Part shown: piece by piece, positions 41,579 to 50,946 of the stretch
Numbering within the stretch: the stretch's first letter is position 1
Layout: every line of letters begins with the position of its first letter
Assembly (NCBI GenBank): GCA_024405265.1
Contig: JAKSOZ010000008.1
Span: 1 to 59,300, forward strand
Source of the DNA: Kiritimatiellia bacterium
GTDB taxonomy: Bacteria; Verrucomicrobiota; Kiritimatiellia; RFP12; UBA1067
DNA: 59,300 nt
Direction of reading: 5' to 3'
Translations under genes and position numbers: made by a program
Notes under the pieces: model-generated
Seen by the model: only the letters and a program-made list of their open reading frames with translations
The model's database searches: none
Told to the model about the DNA's origin: nothing

Positions 41579-42751
41579 ATGAAAATATGTTTCGAGACAT
41601 TCGGCTGTAGGCTTAATCGATCAGAAGCGCTGGCGGAAGAAGCGAGATACCTCGCCGCCGGTCATAGCGTCGTCAAAACTCACGAAGAAGCCGACCTTAT
41701 AGTCATTAGAGGCTGTAGTGTGACGCGACGCGCCGAACACGACTCTCAAAAGTTGATTGAACACTTGAGAACCAAATACCCTTCCAAGCAACTGAGAATC
41801 GAAGGATGCCTCGACGAGAAGACCGAGGCGCCGCCGATTTATCTTCAAGCCGACAAATCTCTTATCGATAATGCCATACCCGTTTCGACGGCGAGAGCTT
41901 ATCTTAAGGTTCAAGACGGATGCAGCGGCAAGTGTTCTTTCTGTATCGTCCCCTCCTTCCGCGGCAGTTCCATATCGGAGAATTTCACCGCAACGATCGA
42001 CAAGGCGAAACGCTTCATCGAGGCCGGCTATCATGAGATCGTCGTCACCGGTTGCAATCTATCGCTCTACGCTTCCGAGGGCAAAAGACTTCCTGAGCTC
42101 TTATTCGGAATCGCCGAACTCTCGAATGATTGCCGCGTACGACTGGGTTCGCTTGAGCCGTGGCTCGCAGCGAAAGAAGTCGTCGATGCAATCGCCGAAC
42201 ATGAAAACATTTGCAGATTTCTTCACATCCCCATTCAATCGGGCTCGGATAGAATCTTGCAGGAGATGCGCCGCCCCTATACGGTAAGCGATATTGACGA
42301 ACTCGTTCATCACGCGATGAAACGCGTTCCCGATGCTTCGATCGGTTGCGATATCATTACCGGCTTCCCCGGCGAAAGCGACTTCGACTTCTTTTCGACA
42401 GCGGGACTTCTCAAACGACTTAACTTCACCAACGCGCACGTATTCCCCTACTCCGAAAGGCCGGGAACTCTCGCAGCCGGGCTTCCGCTCTCGGTGCCGC
42501 GGGAACTTCGAAAAGCGCGCGCGATGGAGCTTTCCAATCTTGTACGACGCGCAAGAGAACGTTTCGCCGCGAAGCATATCGGTCGCGAAGTCGAAATCAT
42601 CATCGAAGACGAAAAACATCCTTCCGGTTGGACGAGCGATTATTTGTGGTGCGAGATCAAAAACCTCATGAACGTTAAACGTAAGCATAGTCTTAGGGTG
42701 CGCGTCCTTGAAGCGAGACGGGATAAGCTTATCGGAGTCGGCTTGAAGTAA
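41579..42751 (+). CDS. mtaB: tRNA methylthiotransferase (MtaB/MiaB family)
   Basis: The 390-aa radical-SAM enzyme has the three UPF0004 cysteines (Cys10 in 'ETFGC', Cys46 in 'RGCSVT', Cys77 in 'EGCLDE') and the radical-SAM C-x3-C-x2-C (Cys115, 119, 122). It adds a methylthio group at tRNA position 37, MtaB acting on t6A and MiaB on i6A. MtaB is favoured by the 'CFETFGCRLNRSEA' start. The C-terminal TRAM domain is short. It overlaps recO by one base (TAATG). Confidence 0.9.
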   Translation: MKICFETFGCRLNRSEALAEEARYLAAGHSVVKTHEEADLIVIRGCSVTRRAEHDSQKLIEHLRTKYPSKQLRIEGCLDEKTEAPPIYLQADKSLIDNAIPVSTARAYLKVQDGCSGKCSFCIVPSFRGSSISENFTATIDKAKRFIEAGYHEIVVTGCNLSLYASEGKRLPELLFGIAELSNDCRVRLGSLEPWLAAKEVVDAIAEHENICRFLHIPIQSGSDRILQEMRRPYTVSDIDELVHHAMKRVPDASIGCDIITGFPGESDFDFFSTAGLLKRLNFTNAHVFPYSERPGTLAAGLPLSVPRELRKARAMELSNLVRRARERFAAKHIGREVEIIIEDEKHPSGWTSDYLWCEIKNLMNVKRKHSLRVRVLEARRDKLIGVGLK

Positions 42752-43488
42752 TGGCCGGAGAAACCATCAAAACCTCCGCGCTTTGTCTGGCGATCAGGCC
42801 TTGGTCTCAGACCTCGCACATCGTCACTTGGATCACTCCAAGAGGCAAGATTTCGAGTGTCGTTAAAGGTGCCGCGCGTGCGAAGAGTTTCTTCCTCGGA
42901 CAATACGATCTTAACTACACATGCGAAATTCTATATTACGCGCGCGCGAAAGGCGAGCTTCACGCGCTGAAAGAATGTTTTCCTCTTGAGCTTAGAGAAT
43001 CACTTAGAAGCGATTTCAGACTCGGAGCGTTAGCGGAGTATTTTCGATCGCTTGTTCTTACGCTCGCTCCTTCCGGGAGCGAAGCGGAAAAATGGTACTC
43101 GACGCTCGAATCGGCGCTCGACGATCTCAAGGGTCGCGACGACGAAGCGAAAAGGATCGCCGCGCTACTCTCCTTCGAGAGGCGTATTCTAGAGCTGGAA
43201 GGCCTCTTACCGGAGCTTTCGAACTACGACAAATCCAAGGAAATTCAATTTTTCTCAATAGAAAACGGAACTTACGAAGCCAATGAAGGTAGACTCATGC
43301 GTATCGCTACGCCGGTTGCGAAGGCTCTTGAGAACCCGGAGAACGAAAAAAATCCACAAATTCTACTGGACGCGGCGAGGGTAATTGGTGTATTCTATAC
43401 TTTCCATTTGGATACTCAGCGCTTTTGCAGGCGCGAAATCCTGAACTTGATTTCGAACAAGAAAGGAACAGATGAAAATGAAGGTTAG
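42751..43488 (+). CDS. recO: DNA repair protein RecO
   Basis: The 245-aa protein begins 'KTSALCLAIRPWSQTSHIVT', with an OB-fold N-terminal domain including 'GKISSVVKGAARAKS', followed by the helical C-terminal domain. RecO works with RecF and RecR in loading RecA and annealing single strands. It overlaps the upstream methylthiotransferase gene by one base and the downstream isomerase gene by 17. Confidence 0.88.
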   Translation: MAGETIKTSALCLAIRPWSQTSHIVTWITPRGKISSVVKGAARAKSFFLGQYDLNYTCEILYYARAKGELHALKECFPLELRESLRSDFRLGALAEYFRSLVLTLAPSGSEAEKWYSTLESALDDLKGRDDEAKRIAALLSFERRILELEGLLPELSNYDKSKEIQFFSIENGTYEANEGRLMRIATPVAKALENPENEKNPQILLDAARVIGVFYTFHLDTQRFCRREILNLISNKKGTDENEG

Positions 43489-44569
43489 TCTTATCACGGC
43501 TGCGCTGGTCGCTTCCGCGCTTATGGTCGGTTGTGCCGAAGAAAATAAAGAAAACACCGAAAACGCCGATCAGGCGGTCATCACCGTCGGTTCGTCCACT
43601 CTCACTCGCGGCGATATCGATAAAGGCATCGCCAAGGTACTCGAACTTCAAGGTTCTGAGATCCCCGCCGAGCAACTCGACTATGTCAAGCAACGCATCG
43701 CCAATCAGATGGCTCAGAGCTTCCTCGTCAGCGAAGTCCTCACTCAAGAAGCCATGAAGCGCGGCGTCAGCGTCACCGCTGAAGAGTTGTCCGCCAAAGG
43801 CGAAGAGATAATGAAGCAACTCGCTATGCGCCCCGACTCGCCCAAGACACTCGATGAACTCTTCGAAAAGAGTCCCTTCGGTGCCGAAAAGGCTCGCAAG
43901 GAATTCGAAAACGGCGTCCTGATCGACAAAATGCTCAAAGCGGAATATGCAGCGTCTTCGCCGGTCGATGCTGAAGCCGAAGCCGATAAGATCATCGCTG
44001 AAATCGAAAAGCACAACGCCGAAGTTCAAAGCTTGAAAGATGCCGCGCTTCAGAAGATTCAGAGCCTCAAAGCCGAACTCGACGCGACGAGCGCCGATCA
44101 AGTGGCCGCCAAGTTCGCCGAACTCGCCACTTCCTCGAGCGACTGCCCCTCGTCCGCTCGCGGCGGAGATCTCGGCGATTTCACTCGCGGCATGATGGTT
44201 CCCGAATTCGAAAAGGTCGCCTTCGAACAAGAAGTCGGCAAAGTCTCGGATGTCGTCGAAACGAAGTTCGGCTATCACCTGATTCTCACAACATCCAAGA
44301 CTCCTGCGACCGAGGCTACCGACGATATGCCCGCTACGCCCGAGAAAGTCACCGCTTCCCACATCTTGGTCAAGGTCGAAGGCGTCGAACCCGTTCCCAC
44401 GAAAGAAGAAGTCATTTCCTTCGTCAAGGGCCAAGCCGAACGCGCCTTTATGCAGGATTTCGTTCTCAAGAGTGTTCGCGCCGCCGAAATATCGGCCTCT
44501 GAAGATTTCGCCCATATTCTTCCCCCGAAAGAAACTCATGAAGATGTAGTTGCGCCCGACGCGGAATAA
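43472..44569 (+). CDS. Parvulin-type peptidyl-prolyl isomerase lipoprotein, apparently circularly permuted
   Basis: The 365-aa protein has a lipoprotein signal peptide (LMVGC, Cys21), a SurA/PrsA-like helical chaperone domain (about 35-160), a helical segment, then parvulin elements in altered order. 'GGDLGDFTRGMMVPEFEKV' (231-249) and 'FGYHLI' (266-271), normally the end of the domain, come before 'ASHILVKV' (295-302), which normally opens it. No earlier ASHIL strand exists. A 23-residue linker joins them. It should act as an outer-membrane or periplasmic foldase. An alternative Met six bases downstream is possible. The next gene has its own promoter inside this gene's end. Confidence 0.85.
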   Translation: MKMKVSLITAALVASALMVGCAEENKENTENADQAVITVGSSTLTRGDIDKGIAKVLELQGSEIPAEQLDYVKQRIANQMAQSFLVSEVLTQEAMKRGVSVTAEELSAKGEEIMKQLAMRPDSPKTLDELFEKSPFGAEKARKEFENGVLIDKMLKAEYAASSPVDAEAEADKIIAEIEKHNAEVQSLKDAALQKIQSLKAELDATSADQVAAKFAELATSSSDCPSSARGGDLGDFTRGMMVPEFEKVAFEQEVGKVSDVVETKFGYHLILTTSKTPATEATDDMPATPEKVTASHILVKVEGVEPVPTKEEVISFVKGQAERAFMQDFVLKSVRAAEISASEDFAHILPPKETHEDVVAPDAE

Positions 44570-44578
44570 TGATATAAT
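44550..44578 (+). promoter_or_regulatory. Promoter of the small basic protein gene
   Basis: TTGCGC (44550-44555), 17 bp, TATAAT (44573-44578) with a TGA extension. The start would give a leader of about 28 bases with GAAAGGAAAG. Confidence 0.75.
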
Positions 44579-44612
44579 ACACACTTATAAGATTTCGAAA
44601 GGAAAGATAACA

Positions 44613-44768
44613 ATGAGCCAGCACGCATCTCTTAAGGGTTCCGGTAAGATCACTTCCAAGCGTAACGTCTTGAAGCGTTTCGAGCGCGTCAATCTTCTTC
44701 AGGCACGCGGTCAGTGGAAGGAAGGCGACCGTGGCCTCGGTCTTAAGAAGACCAAGCCCGAAGCTTAA
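44613..44768 (+). CDS. Small basic protein of the Verrucomicrobia/Chlamydiae family
   Basis: The 51-aa product begins 'MSQHASLKGSGKITSKRNVL' and continues with 'KRFERVNLL', 'GQWKEGDRGLGLKKTKPE'. This matches, from memory, a short basic protein family conserved in Verrucomicrobia and Chlamydiae, thought to be ribosome-associated because of its charge and abundance. That role is not established. A strong ribosome site GAAAGGAAAG sets the start, excluding a longer frame. It has its own promoter and a strong terminator, consistent with high expression. It is the best taxonomic marker in the window. Confidence 0.88.
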   Translation: MSQHASLKGSGKITSKRNVLKRFERVNLLQARGQWKEGDRGLGLKKTKPEA

Positions 44769-44798
44769 TAATCGCTTCTATACAACTTTTGTTGTACC

Positions 44799-44829
44799 AA
44801 AGGCTCAATCCTCTTGGATTGGGCCTTTT
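44799..44829 (+). terminator. Rho-independent terminator after the small basic protein gene
   Basis: A 13-bp stem (AAAGGCTCAATCC / GGATTGGGCCTTT, one G-T) with loop TCTT leads into TTTTAAA. It ends only about 12 bases before the riboswitch aptamer. Confidence 0.85.
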
Positions 44830-44835
44830 AAACTG

Positions 44836-44950
44836 AATAACCCGGAGGGGTAACCGGAAAGTCCTGTGCAAATCAGGCGCTGTCGCGCAACCGTAAAAGT
44901 CGGAATGCGGGCCCCTCTTAGATAAACTCAAGTACCTCGCATGAGGGGAA
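44836..44950 (+). promoter_or_regulatory. Cobalamin riboswitch
   Basis: The leader contains the B12-riboswitch landmarks in order: GGTAACCGGAAAG, TGTGCAAATCAGGCGCTGTC, GCGCAACCGTAAAAGTCGG and GCGGGCCCCTC. The GAGGGG at 44945-44950 region can also pair with CCCCTC, and AAGGA for the next gene lies a few bases downstream, so ligand binding probably hides the ribosome site. It controls the TonB-dependent receptor. No good promoter lies between it and the terminator. Confidence 0.88.
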
Positions 44951-44960
44951 AGAAGGAAAA

Positions 44961-46919
44961 ATGAACACCAAGACCCTGGCGTTAGCCATGGCTATTATAC
45001 CCGCGGCCCTGTTCGCTGCGGACAAGGAATCCTCGGAGCTTCAGCCGATCATCGTCGAAGCTACGAGAATTGACCAAACTCAAGCGGAGACTCCCGCCTC
45101 CATCCAAGTAATTACCCGCGAAGACATAGCGACTAGCGGCGCGAAGGATATCGTGGAATTGATGAAGCGCAAATCCTCCGCCATCAACATACATACGGTT
45201 GGAGGCTTGAACCCGGCCCTCAATCAGCTTTCCATGAGAGGCTATGGGGAATCCGGATTCGGAAGAGTCTTGGTTTTGGTGGATGGCGAAGTATTGAACA
45301 ACATCGATATGTGCGCACCTAACCTGTCGAGAATCAATCTCGCCTCGGTAGAACGCATCGAAATAATCTCCACACCCGAGACCGTACTCCACGGCGCCAG
45401 CGCTTCGGCCGGCGTAATCAATATCGTAACGACCCCGAACGACTACGAAAAGCATTCACGAATCGAAGTGCACGGCGGTAGCTACGACACTTACGGCGTG
45501 AATCTTTCCACCCGCGGCGGATTCGAAGAATTGGGACTTCAATATTGGAGCGCGTTCGGGTATGACCACTCTCTAGGATATCGCACGAATTCGCAGTTCG
45601 ATATCTGGAACTGGGACGGCGGCATCAAGGAAAACTTCGATAACGGAGCATACTTAAGATTCAGCGCCTTTTATAACTACGCCGACTATGGACTGAGCGG
45701 GAGCCTGAGCGAAGCGGAATTCCATGCCGACCCTCGCTTAAGTAACACGCCCCTTGATTATTACAAGCGTAAGAGCTTCGGACTCAACGCTTCCGCGCTT
45801 GGCGTTATAAACGAAGACAACCGCCTGAAGCTTACCTTTACCGCTTCCAGACGAGATATGGATAGCGCTAATGATTACGGCTGGGGGCTTTCATTCTACG
45901 ACTACGATATGTGGTCTTACGAAATCAGACCCGAGTGGATCAACGAAACCACCCTCTGGGGCCATGATAATACCTTTATTCTAGGCGCGTTCTATCGATA
46001 TGATTTGCTCGAAGGAGCTTTTCCGAACGCCCCCTTCGATACCGATCGTAACACTTTCGGCACTTATGCCAAAGAAGCGTTCGAGCTCACCGAAGATCTC
46101 ACTTTGGAATTCGGCGGTAGATACGAGTATATGAGAAGCTTTAAGAGCAATGAAGCCATTACTCCGAAACGCACCGACCAAATGCACGCTTATGATGTCG
46201 GACTCGTATATCACATTATCGACAACGCTAAAACGTACGTCCGTGCTTCACGTTTCTTCAGAATTCCATTTATCGACGAAACCGCTAACGGAGAAATGCT
46301 TAAAAGCGAATACGGCTACAGCGTCGACTTTGGAGGCGAGGTTGAATTCTTGGAAGAATTCTACGGCGGAGCGAATTTCTTCCTGACGCGCACTCACGAT
46401 GAAATAGCATTGGATCCTTTCCATGGTTTATATGGATGGGAGAATCGCAATTTACCTGACTCCACCCTCCGCAACGGATTCGATCTTAAACTCGGCTGGG
46501 AGCGCGATAAAGTCGCCGGCGTCTCGCTCGGTTATACTTTCGTAGATGCAAGATTCGAACACGGAGCCTACAAGAACAACAAAATACCTTGCGTAAGCGA
46601 ATCGACCCTGCTCTTGAACGGGAAAGTGTGGCTTGTAGATGAAGTCAGCGCTTTCGGCGGCATGCGCTACCAAAGCTCTCAGTACGCTTCCGCTGATTTC
46701 AAGAACGAATATGACAAACTCGGCGATTTCGCCGTTTTCCATCTCGGGCTTCAATACATCCCGGAGATCGGCATTCTCAAAGGCGCGCACATCACCTTCG
46801 CAATTGACAATCTATTCGATAAGAAATATTGCGACTATGCTGCAGTCGGATGGGGCGGATACGGATATTATCCTGCCGTCGGACGTAGCTACAATATCTC
46901 GATCGCTTACGAGTTTTAA
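44961..46919 (+). CDS. btuB: TonB-dependent outer-membrane receptor, BtuB-like (corrinoid uptake)
   Basis: The 652-aa protein has a signal peptide (ends LFAADK), a TonB-box-like 'LQPIIVEATRI', a plug domain (about 40-150) with 'VERIEIISTPETVLHGASAS', and a beta-barrel ending 'RSYNISIAYEF' with the C-terminal Phe needed for outer-membrane insertion. The upstream cobalamin riboswitch makes corrinoid uptake the likely function. No btuF/C/D genes are nearby. Its stop codon overlaps the stop of the convergent pyrophosphatase gene. Confidence 0.9.
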   Translation: MNTKTLALAMAIIPAALFAADKESSELQPIIVEATRIDQTQAETPASIQVITREDIATSGAKDIVELMKRKSSAINIHTVGGLNPALNQLSMRGYGESGFGRVLVLVDGEVLNNIDMCAPNLSRINLASVERIEIISTPETVLHGASASAGVINIVTTPNDYEKHSRIEVHGGSYDTYGVNLSTRGGFEELGLQYWSAFGYDHSLGYRTNSQFDIWNWDGGIKENFDNGAYLRFSAFYNYADYGLSGSLSEAEFHADPRLSNTPLDYYKRKSFGLNASALGVINEDNRLKLTFTASRRDMDSANDYGWGLSFYDYDMWSYEIRPEWINETTLWGHDNTFILGAFYRYDLLEGAFPNAPFDTDRNTFGTYAKEAFELTEDLTLEFGGRYEYMRSFKSNEAITPKRTDQMHAYDVGLVYHIIDNAKTYVRASRFFRIPFIDETANGEMLKSEYGYSVDFGGEVEFLEEFYGGANFFLTRTHDEIALDPFHGLYGWENRNLPDSTLRNGFDLKLGWERDKVAGVSLGYTFVDARFEHGAYKNNKIPCVSESTLLLNGKVWLVDEVSAFGGMRYQSSQYASADFKNEYDKLGDFAVFHLGLQYIPEIGILKGAHITFAIDNLFDKKYCDYAAVGWGGYGYYPAVGRSYNISIAYEF

Positions 46920-48199
46920 AGCGCGAGGAGAATTTCGGGGAGGAGCTGCTTCTTCCTCGAGAGAACACCCGGCATTTCGAAAAGTCCGTCGTCACGCTTC
47001 GTGTAAGGAAGCTGGCGGCGGACTGATTCTTTGCCGCGAAAGAGAAGCTCGGAATATCCGTGGTTCGGATCAGTGACCATCAACGCGGCAAAATCAAGCG
47101 CTTCGCGGCGAATGAGAGTATCGAGCTCCGCGGACAAGGAATCGATGCGCTTGTGGAACTGTGAAAGGTGAACTTCTTCGATCTGGGAAAGCGCGAACTT
47201 GGTCGACCCTTCCTTGTAGAACTTAAGATCGCTCTTAATGGCCTGATCCGGAGGCATCGCGATAAGCGCCGAATCGACGGACGTCAGGCCCTCCATAATC
47301 GACTTCGCGCTCTCTCCGCAAATCTTCTCCAGCCACTCGCACATCATGATATCGACCTTCGTCGTAGTAGGCGATTGGAAAAGAAGCGTGTCCGAAACGA
47401 TACCGGAGATGAGTAAGCCGGCCATCCCCTTAGAGGGAATATAACCCATCGCGCGATACATCCGAGTGACGATCGTGCAAGTGGAGCCGACGACGTCAGC
47501 CATAAACTTGATCGGCTCCTTGGTCGACGAAAACATCATACGATGATGATCGATAACCTCGATAACGGGAAGCTCATCGGCTCCTGGGATCGACTGCTCG
47601 ATTTCATTATGATCAACCAATATAAGCTGCATCGGAGGCTTTTCGGCAAAAGCTTTTTTCAAAACCGTTCCGACTAAACGGCCTTGATCATCCACTACCG
47701 GGAAGTGGTTATGCGAATTCTTGATAGCCGCACTTTTGATATCACGAACACGATCGTGCTCGTTAAGAACGCCCTTACAAACATGCAAAGGCGAGTCCGT
47801 AAGCTTGATAGTCGCGAGATCCACTCTTTCAATGAAAAGCGGCAAAAGCTTCGCCGGGCGAAGCATCCCACGATATGTACCGTCGGCATTAGTAACCGGA
47901 AGCGAGCTATGCCCGGATTCATCAAGGAGCTTGAGCGCATCCAAAACCGACACCGACGCATCTATAGAAGGGAAACCGCGCTCGACTATATCACCGACAC
48001 GAGTATATACATCACGCTTGACCGTAATTGGCGGCATATTGAAATGCTTGAACGCCCATTCGCTCTTCGCGGGAAGACGACCGGGGCAAATCGCCTCGAC
48101 GTTTTCCATTCCCTCGAATCGCCGAAGCTCGGCGAGCGCGTATGCGCTCATCACGGTATCGGTATCGGGGTTTCGGTGGCCGGTGATATACGTCTTCAT
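46916..48199 (-). CDS. ppaC: Manganese-dependent inorganic pyrophosphatase with CBS domains
   Basis: The 427-aa protein has the family II motif 'GHRNPDTDTVMSAY' (8-21), two CBS motifs inserted at about residues 65-185 ('SIDASVSVLDALKLLDESGH' and 'DIKSAAIKNSHNHFPVVDDQ'), then 'VIDHHRM' and the DHHA2 domain. No DRTGG domain is visible between the CBS motifs. CBS-type family II pyrophosphatases are regulated by adenine nucleotides. It overlaps icd by one base. Confidence 0.93.
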   Translation of the reverse strand: MKTYITGHRNPDTDTVMSAYALAELRRFEGMENVEAICPGRLPAKSEWAFKHFNMPPITVKRDVYTRVGDIVERGFPSIDASVSVLDALKLLDESGHSSLPVTNADGTYRGMLRPAKLLPLFIERVDLATIKLTDSPLHVCKGVLNEHDRVRDIKSAAIKNSHNHFPVVDDQGRLVGTVLKKAFAEKPPMQLILVDHNEIEQSIPGADELPVIEVIDHHRMMFSSTKEPIKFMADVVGSTCTIVTRMYRAMGYIPSKGMAGLLISGIVSDTLLFQSPTTTKVDIMMCEWLEKICGESAKSIMEGLTSVDSALIAMPPDQAIKSDLKFYKEGSTKFALSQIEEVHLSQFHKRIDSLSAELDTLIRREALDFAALMVTDPNHGYSELLFRGKESVRRQLPYTKRDDGLFEMPGVLSRKKQLLPEILLAL

Positions 48200-49419
48200 T
48201 ACATCGCCTCCGCGAGCGCCTTAGCGAACTCGGAACACTTCACCTCTTTCGCGCCTTCCATCTGACGAGCGAAATCGTAGGTGACGGTCTTCGCGGCAAT
48301 AACCTTATCCATCGCGCTGATGATAAGGTCGGCAGCTTCGGTCCAGCCCATATAACGAAGCATCATTTCTCCGGAAAGAATCAAAGAGCCGGGATTCACC
48401 TTATCAAGATTCGCGTACTTGGGCGCGGTACCGTGAGTCGCCTCGAAGACGGCGACGCCTGTCATATAATTGATGTTCGCGCCGGGAGCGATGCCGATTC
48501 CGCCAACGGTCGCGGCAAGCGCATCGGAGACGTAATCGCCGTTCAAGTTCAACGTCGCGATTACGTCATACTCAGCGGGACGAGTCAAAATTTGCTGAAG
48601 AAACGCGTCGCAAATGCAATCCTTAATAACGATCTCACGACCGGTCTTCGGATTTTTGAAGCTGCACCAAGGCCCGTTGTCGATCAAAGTCGCGCCGTAT
48701 TCGCGCTGAGCGAGCTTGTAGCCCCAATCGCGGAACGCGCCTTCGGTGAACTTCTGGATATTGCCCTTATGAACAATCGTCACCGACTTGCGATCGTTAT
48801 CGATAGCATATTCGATCGCCGCGCGAACGAGACGCTCGGTACCTTCCAAGGATACGGGCTTGATGCCGATGGAGGCGGTTTCGGGGAAGCGGATTTTCTT
48901 TACTCCCATTTCGCCGAGGAGAAAAGCCTTGATCTTCTCCACGCCTTCCGTACCGTGCATCCATTCGATACCCGCGTAAATATCTTCGGTGTTTTCACGG
49001 AAAATGACCATGTCGGTAAGCTCGGGACGCTTGACCGGCGAAGGCACCCCTTTGAAATAGCGAACGGGGCGCAAACAAACGTAGAGATCAAGTTCCTGAC
49101 GCATCGCGACGTTGATCGAACGAATTCCGCCGCCGACGGGCGTCGTCAAGGGACCCTTGATCGAGACGAGATTTTCGCGGCAGGCGTCCAGCGTTTCCTT
49201 CGGGAGCCATTCTCCCGTCTTATTGAAAGCCTTTTCGCCCGCGAGCACTTCGAGCCAATCGATTTTGCGCTTTCCGCCGTAAGCTTTCTCAATCGCCGCG
49301 TTCCATACGATCATCGCGGCTTTGGTGATATCAGGACCAGTGCCGTCGCCTTCGATAAACGGGATCGTGGGATTCTCGGGAACATTGAGCTTCCCGTTTT
49401 CCATAGTGATTTTCGCCAT
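48199..49419 (-). CDS. icd: Isocitrate dehydrogenase (NADP type)
   Basis: The 406-aa protein has the substrate signature '[15 protein letters not shown]' near residue 150, '[20 protein letters not shown]' near residue 115 and '[20 protein letters not shown]' with the metal aspartates. It oxidises isocitrate to 2-oxoglutarate. The overall pattern is that of E. coli Icd, so NADP is the likely cofactor. It starts 21 bases after the sulfatase stop, with GGACGA as a weak ribosome site. Confidence 0.95.
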   Translation of the reverse strand: MAKITMENGKLNVPENPTIPFIEGDGTGPDITKAAMIVWNAAIEKAYGGKRKIDWLEVLAGEKAFNKTGEWLPKETLDACRENLVSIKGPLTTPVGGGIRSINVAMRQELDLYVCLRPVRYFKGVPSPVKRPELTDMVIFRENTEDIYAGIEWMHGTEGVEKIKAFLLGEMGVKKIRFPETASIGIKPVSLEGTERLVRAAIEYAIDNDRKSVTIVHKGNIQKFTEGAFRDWGYKLAQREYGATLIDNGPWCSFKNPKTGREIVIKDCICDAFLQQILTRPAEYDVIATLNLNGDYVSDALAATVGGIGIAPGANINYMTGVAVFEATHGTAPKYANLDKVNPGSLILSGEMMLRYMGWTEAADLIISAMDKVIAAKTVTYDFARQMEGAKEVKCSEFAKALAEAM

Positions 49420-49440
49420 AAACTTATCGTCCTTTTCTGA

Positions 49441-50946
49441 TTATTTTCTACGGAGCGCGCGAATTTCGGCCTGAATTTCTTTAACCTTCTCGGGATAGCG
49501 CTCCGCAAGGTTTTCCCGCTCGGTCGGATCGGTCGTAAGATCGAAGAGATACGGTCCTTCGACGCCCTTACCGTAGTTCGCGCCTTCTATGAACTTCCAA
49601 TTCCCCTTGCGATAGCCCCAGGGACCCCAAGCGGATTCTTCGGGGAGCGAAACTCTCCCGTTTTCGTTCTGACCCAGAATCACGTAGGAAAGTTCCTGTG
49701 AATCTCTGCAAGCGCCCTGAGGAACCTCAACTCCGGCGATCGCCGCGAGAGAGCGAGCGTAATCGGTATGCGAGAGGAGCGCGTGGGAGACCGTATTCGG
49801 CTGAATATGACCGGGCCAGCAAGCTACCATCGGAATGCGCGTACCGCCTTCGAGAACCGAGTACTTTCCGCCCGCCCAAGGAGCAGCAGGATTGACACCC
49901 TTCCAAGCATCTCTCGCACCATCTTCATAACCATCGGAAACACGAGGTCCATTATCGCTCGTGAAGATGAAGAGCGTATCGTCATAACCGTTTTCCGCGA
50001 GCGCCGCGCGAACTCGGCCCAAACAATCATCCATCTGCACAGTAGCGTCGCCGCGGATGCCGAGCGCACTTACTCCGCGGAAACGCGCGTGAGGATCGCG
50101 CGGGACATGAATATCATTCGTCGCGAAATAAAGGAAGATCGGCTCGCCCTTCGCGTCCTTGATGAAGTCGATAGCCTTATCGGTAATCGTGTCGGCGAGA
50201 TCCTGATCTTTCCACAAAGCCGCTTTGCCGCCGCGCATGTGACCGATACGCGAAATACCGTCGATGATCGTTTTATCGTGCTGATAATCGCTGGGTCTGC
50301 CCCAGTCCTTCAGCATTTCCGGATTCGTGCGAGCGGTAATCTCGCCCTCCCACTTCGGATTGGCCTTGCGATCGTAGCTGATCTCGATCGGATCCGCCGG
50401 GTCGAGATTAGCGACGCGTCCATCTTCGATATAAACGCAAGGAACGCGATCCGCCGTCGCCGCCATCACGAACGAGCGGTCGAAGCCGACCTCCTTCGGA
50501 CTCGGCTTGATCTCTCCGTTCCAATCGATCGGACCCTTGCCGTCGCCGAGGCCTAAGTGCCACTTGCCGATCGCGGCGGTCTTATAGCCGGCGCGCTTCA
50601 TAAGAACGGGCAAGGTAACATTTTCTTCGCCTGAGCCCTCAACCGGAATGATGAGCTTCGCATCACCATCAAGAATGTTATTATTAGGCAAACGATGAGG
50701 ATACCTGCCCGTCATCATCGAGTAACGAGAAGGCGTACAAACGGGCGTTGCCGAATGGCAGTCGGTAAAGCGACAGCCCTCGTTGCAAAGACGATTCAGA
50801 TTCGGAGTCGGCACCAAAGACTGACCATAAGCTGCCGTATCTCCATAGCCTAAGTCATCCGCCAAGAAGACGACGATCGCTTTAGGTTTAGCCGCGAATG
50901 CAGGGATTGAAAGCGCGAGGAGCGCCAAAAGCAAAATCTTTTTCAC
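49441..50946 (-). CDS. Secreted type I sulfatase (arylsulfatase family)
   Basis: The 501-aa protein has a signal peptide (MKKILLLALLALSIPAFAAK), 'LADDLGYGDTAAYG' (28-41) with metal aspartates, and the formylglycine motif 'CTPSRYSMMTGR' (Cys70). 'SDNGPRVSDGYEDG' and 'GGTRIPMVACWPG' complete the S1 family pattern. It would remove sulfate from a host or algal glycan. The Cys-type motif needs a maturase, which is not in this window. It overlaps the discoidin-like gene by four bases. Confidence 0.93.
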   Translation of the reverse strand: MKKILLLALLALSIPAFAAKPKAIVVFLADDLGYGDTAAYGQSLVPTPNLNRLCNEGCRFTDCHSATPVCTPSRYSMMTGRYPHRLPNNNILDGDAKLIIPVEGSGEENVTLPVLMKRAGYKTAAIGKWHLGLGDGKGPIDWNGEIKPSPKEVGFDRSFVMAATADRVPCVYIEDGRVANLDPADPIEISYDRKANPKWEGEITARTNPEMLKDWGRPSDYQHDKTIIDGISRIGHMRGGKAALWKDQDLADTITDKAIDFIKDAKGEPIFLYFATNDIHVPRDPHARFRGVSALGIRGDATVQMDDCLGRVRAALAENGYDDTLFIFTSDNGPRVSDGYEDGARDAWKGVNPAAPWAGGKYSVLEGGTRIPMVACWPGHIQPNTVSHALLSHTDYARSLAAIAGVEVPQGACRDSQELSYVILGQNENGRVSLPEESAWGPWGYRKGNWKFIEGANYGKGVEGPYLFDLTTDPTERENLAERYPEKVKEIQAEIRALRRK

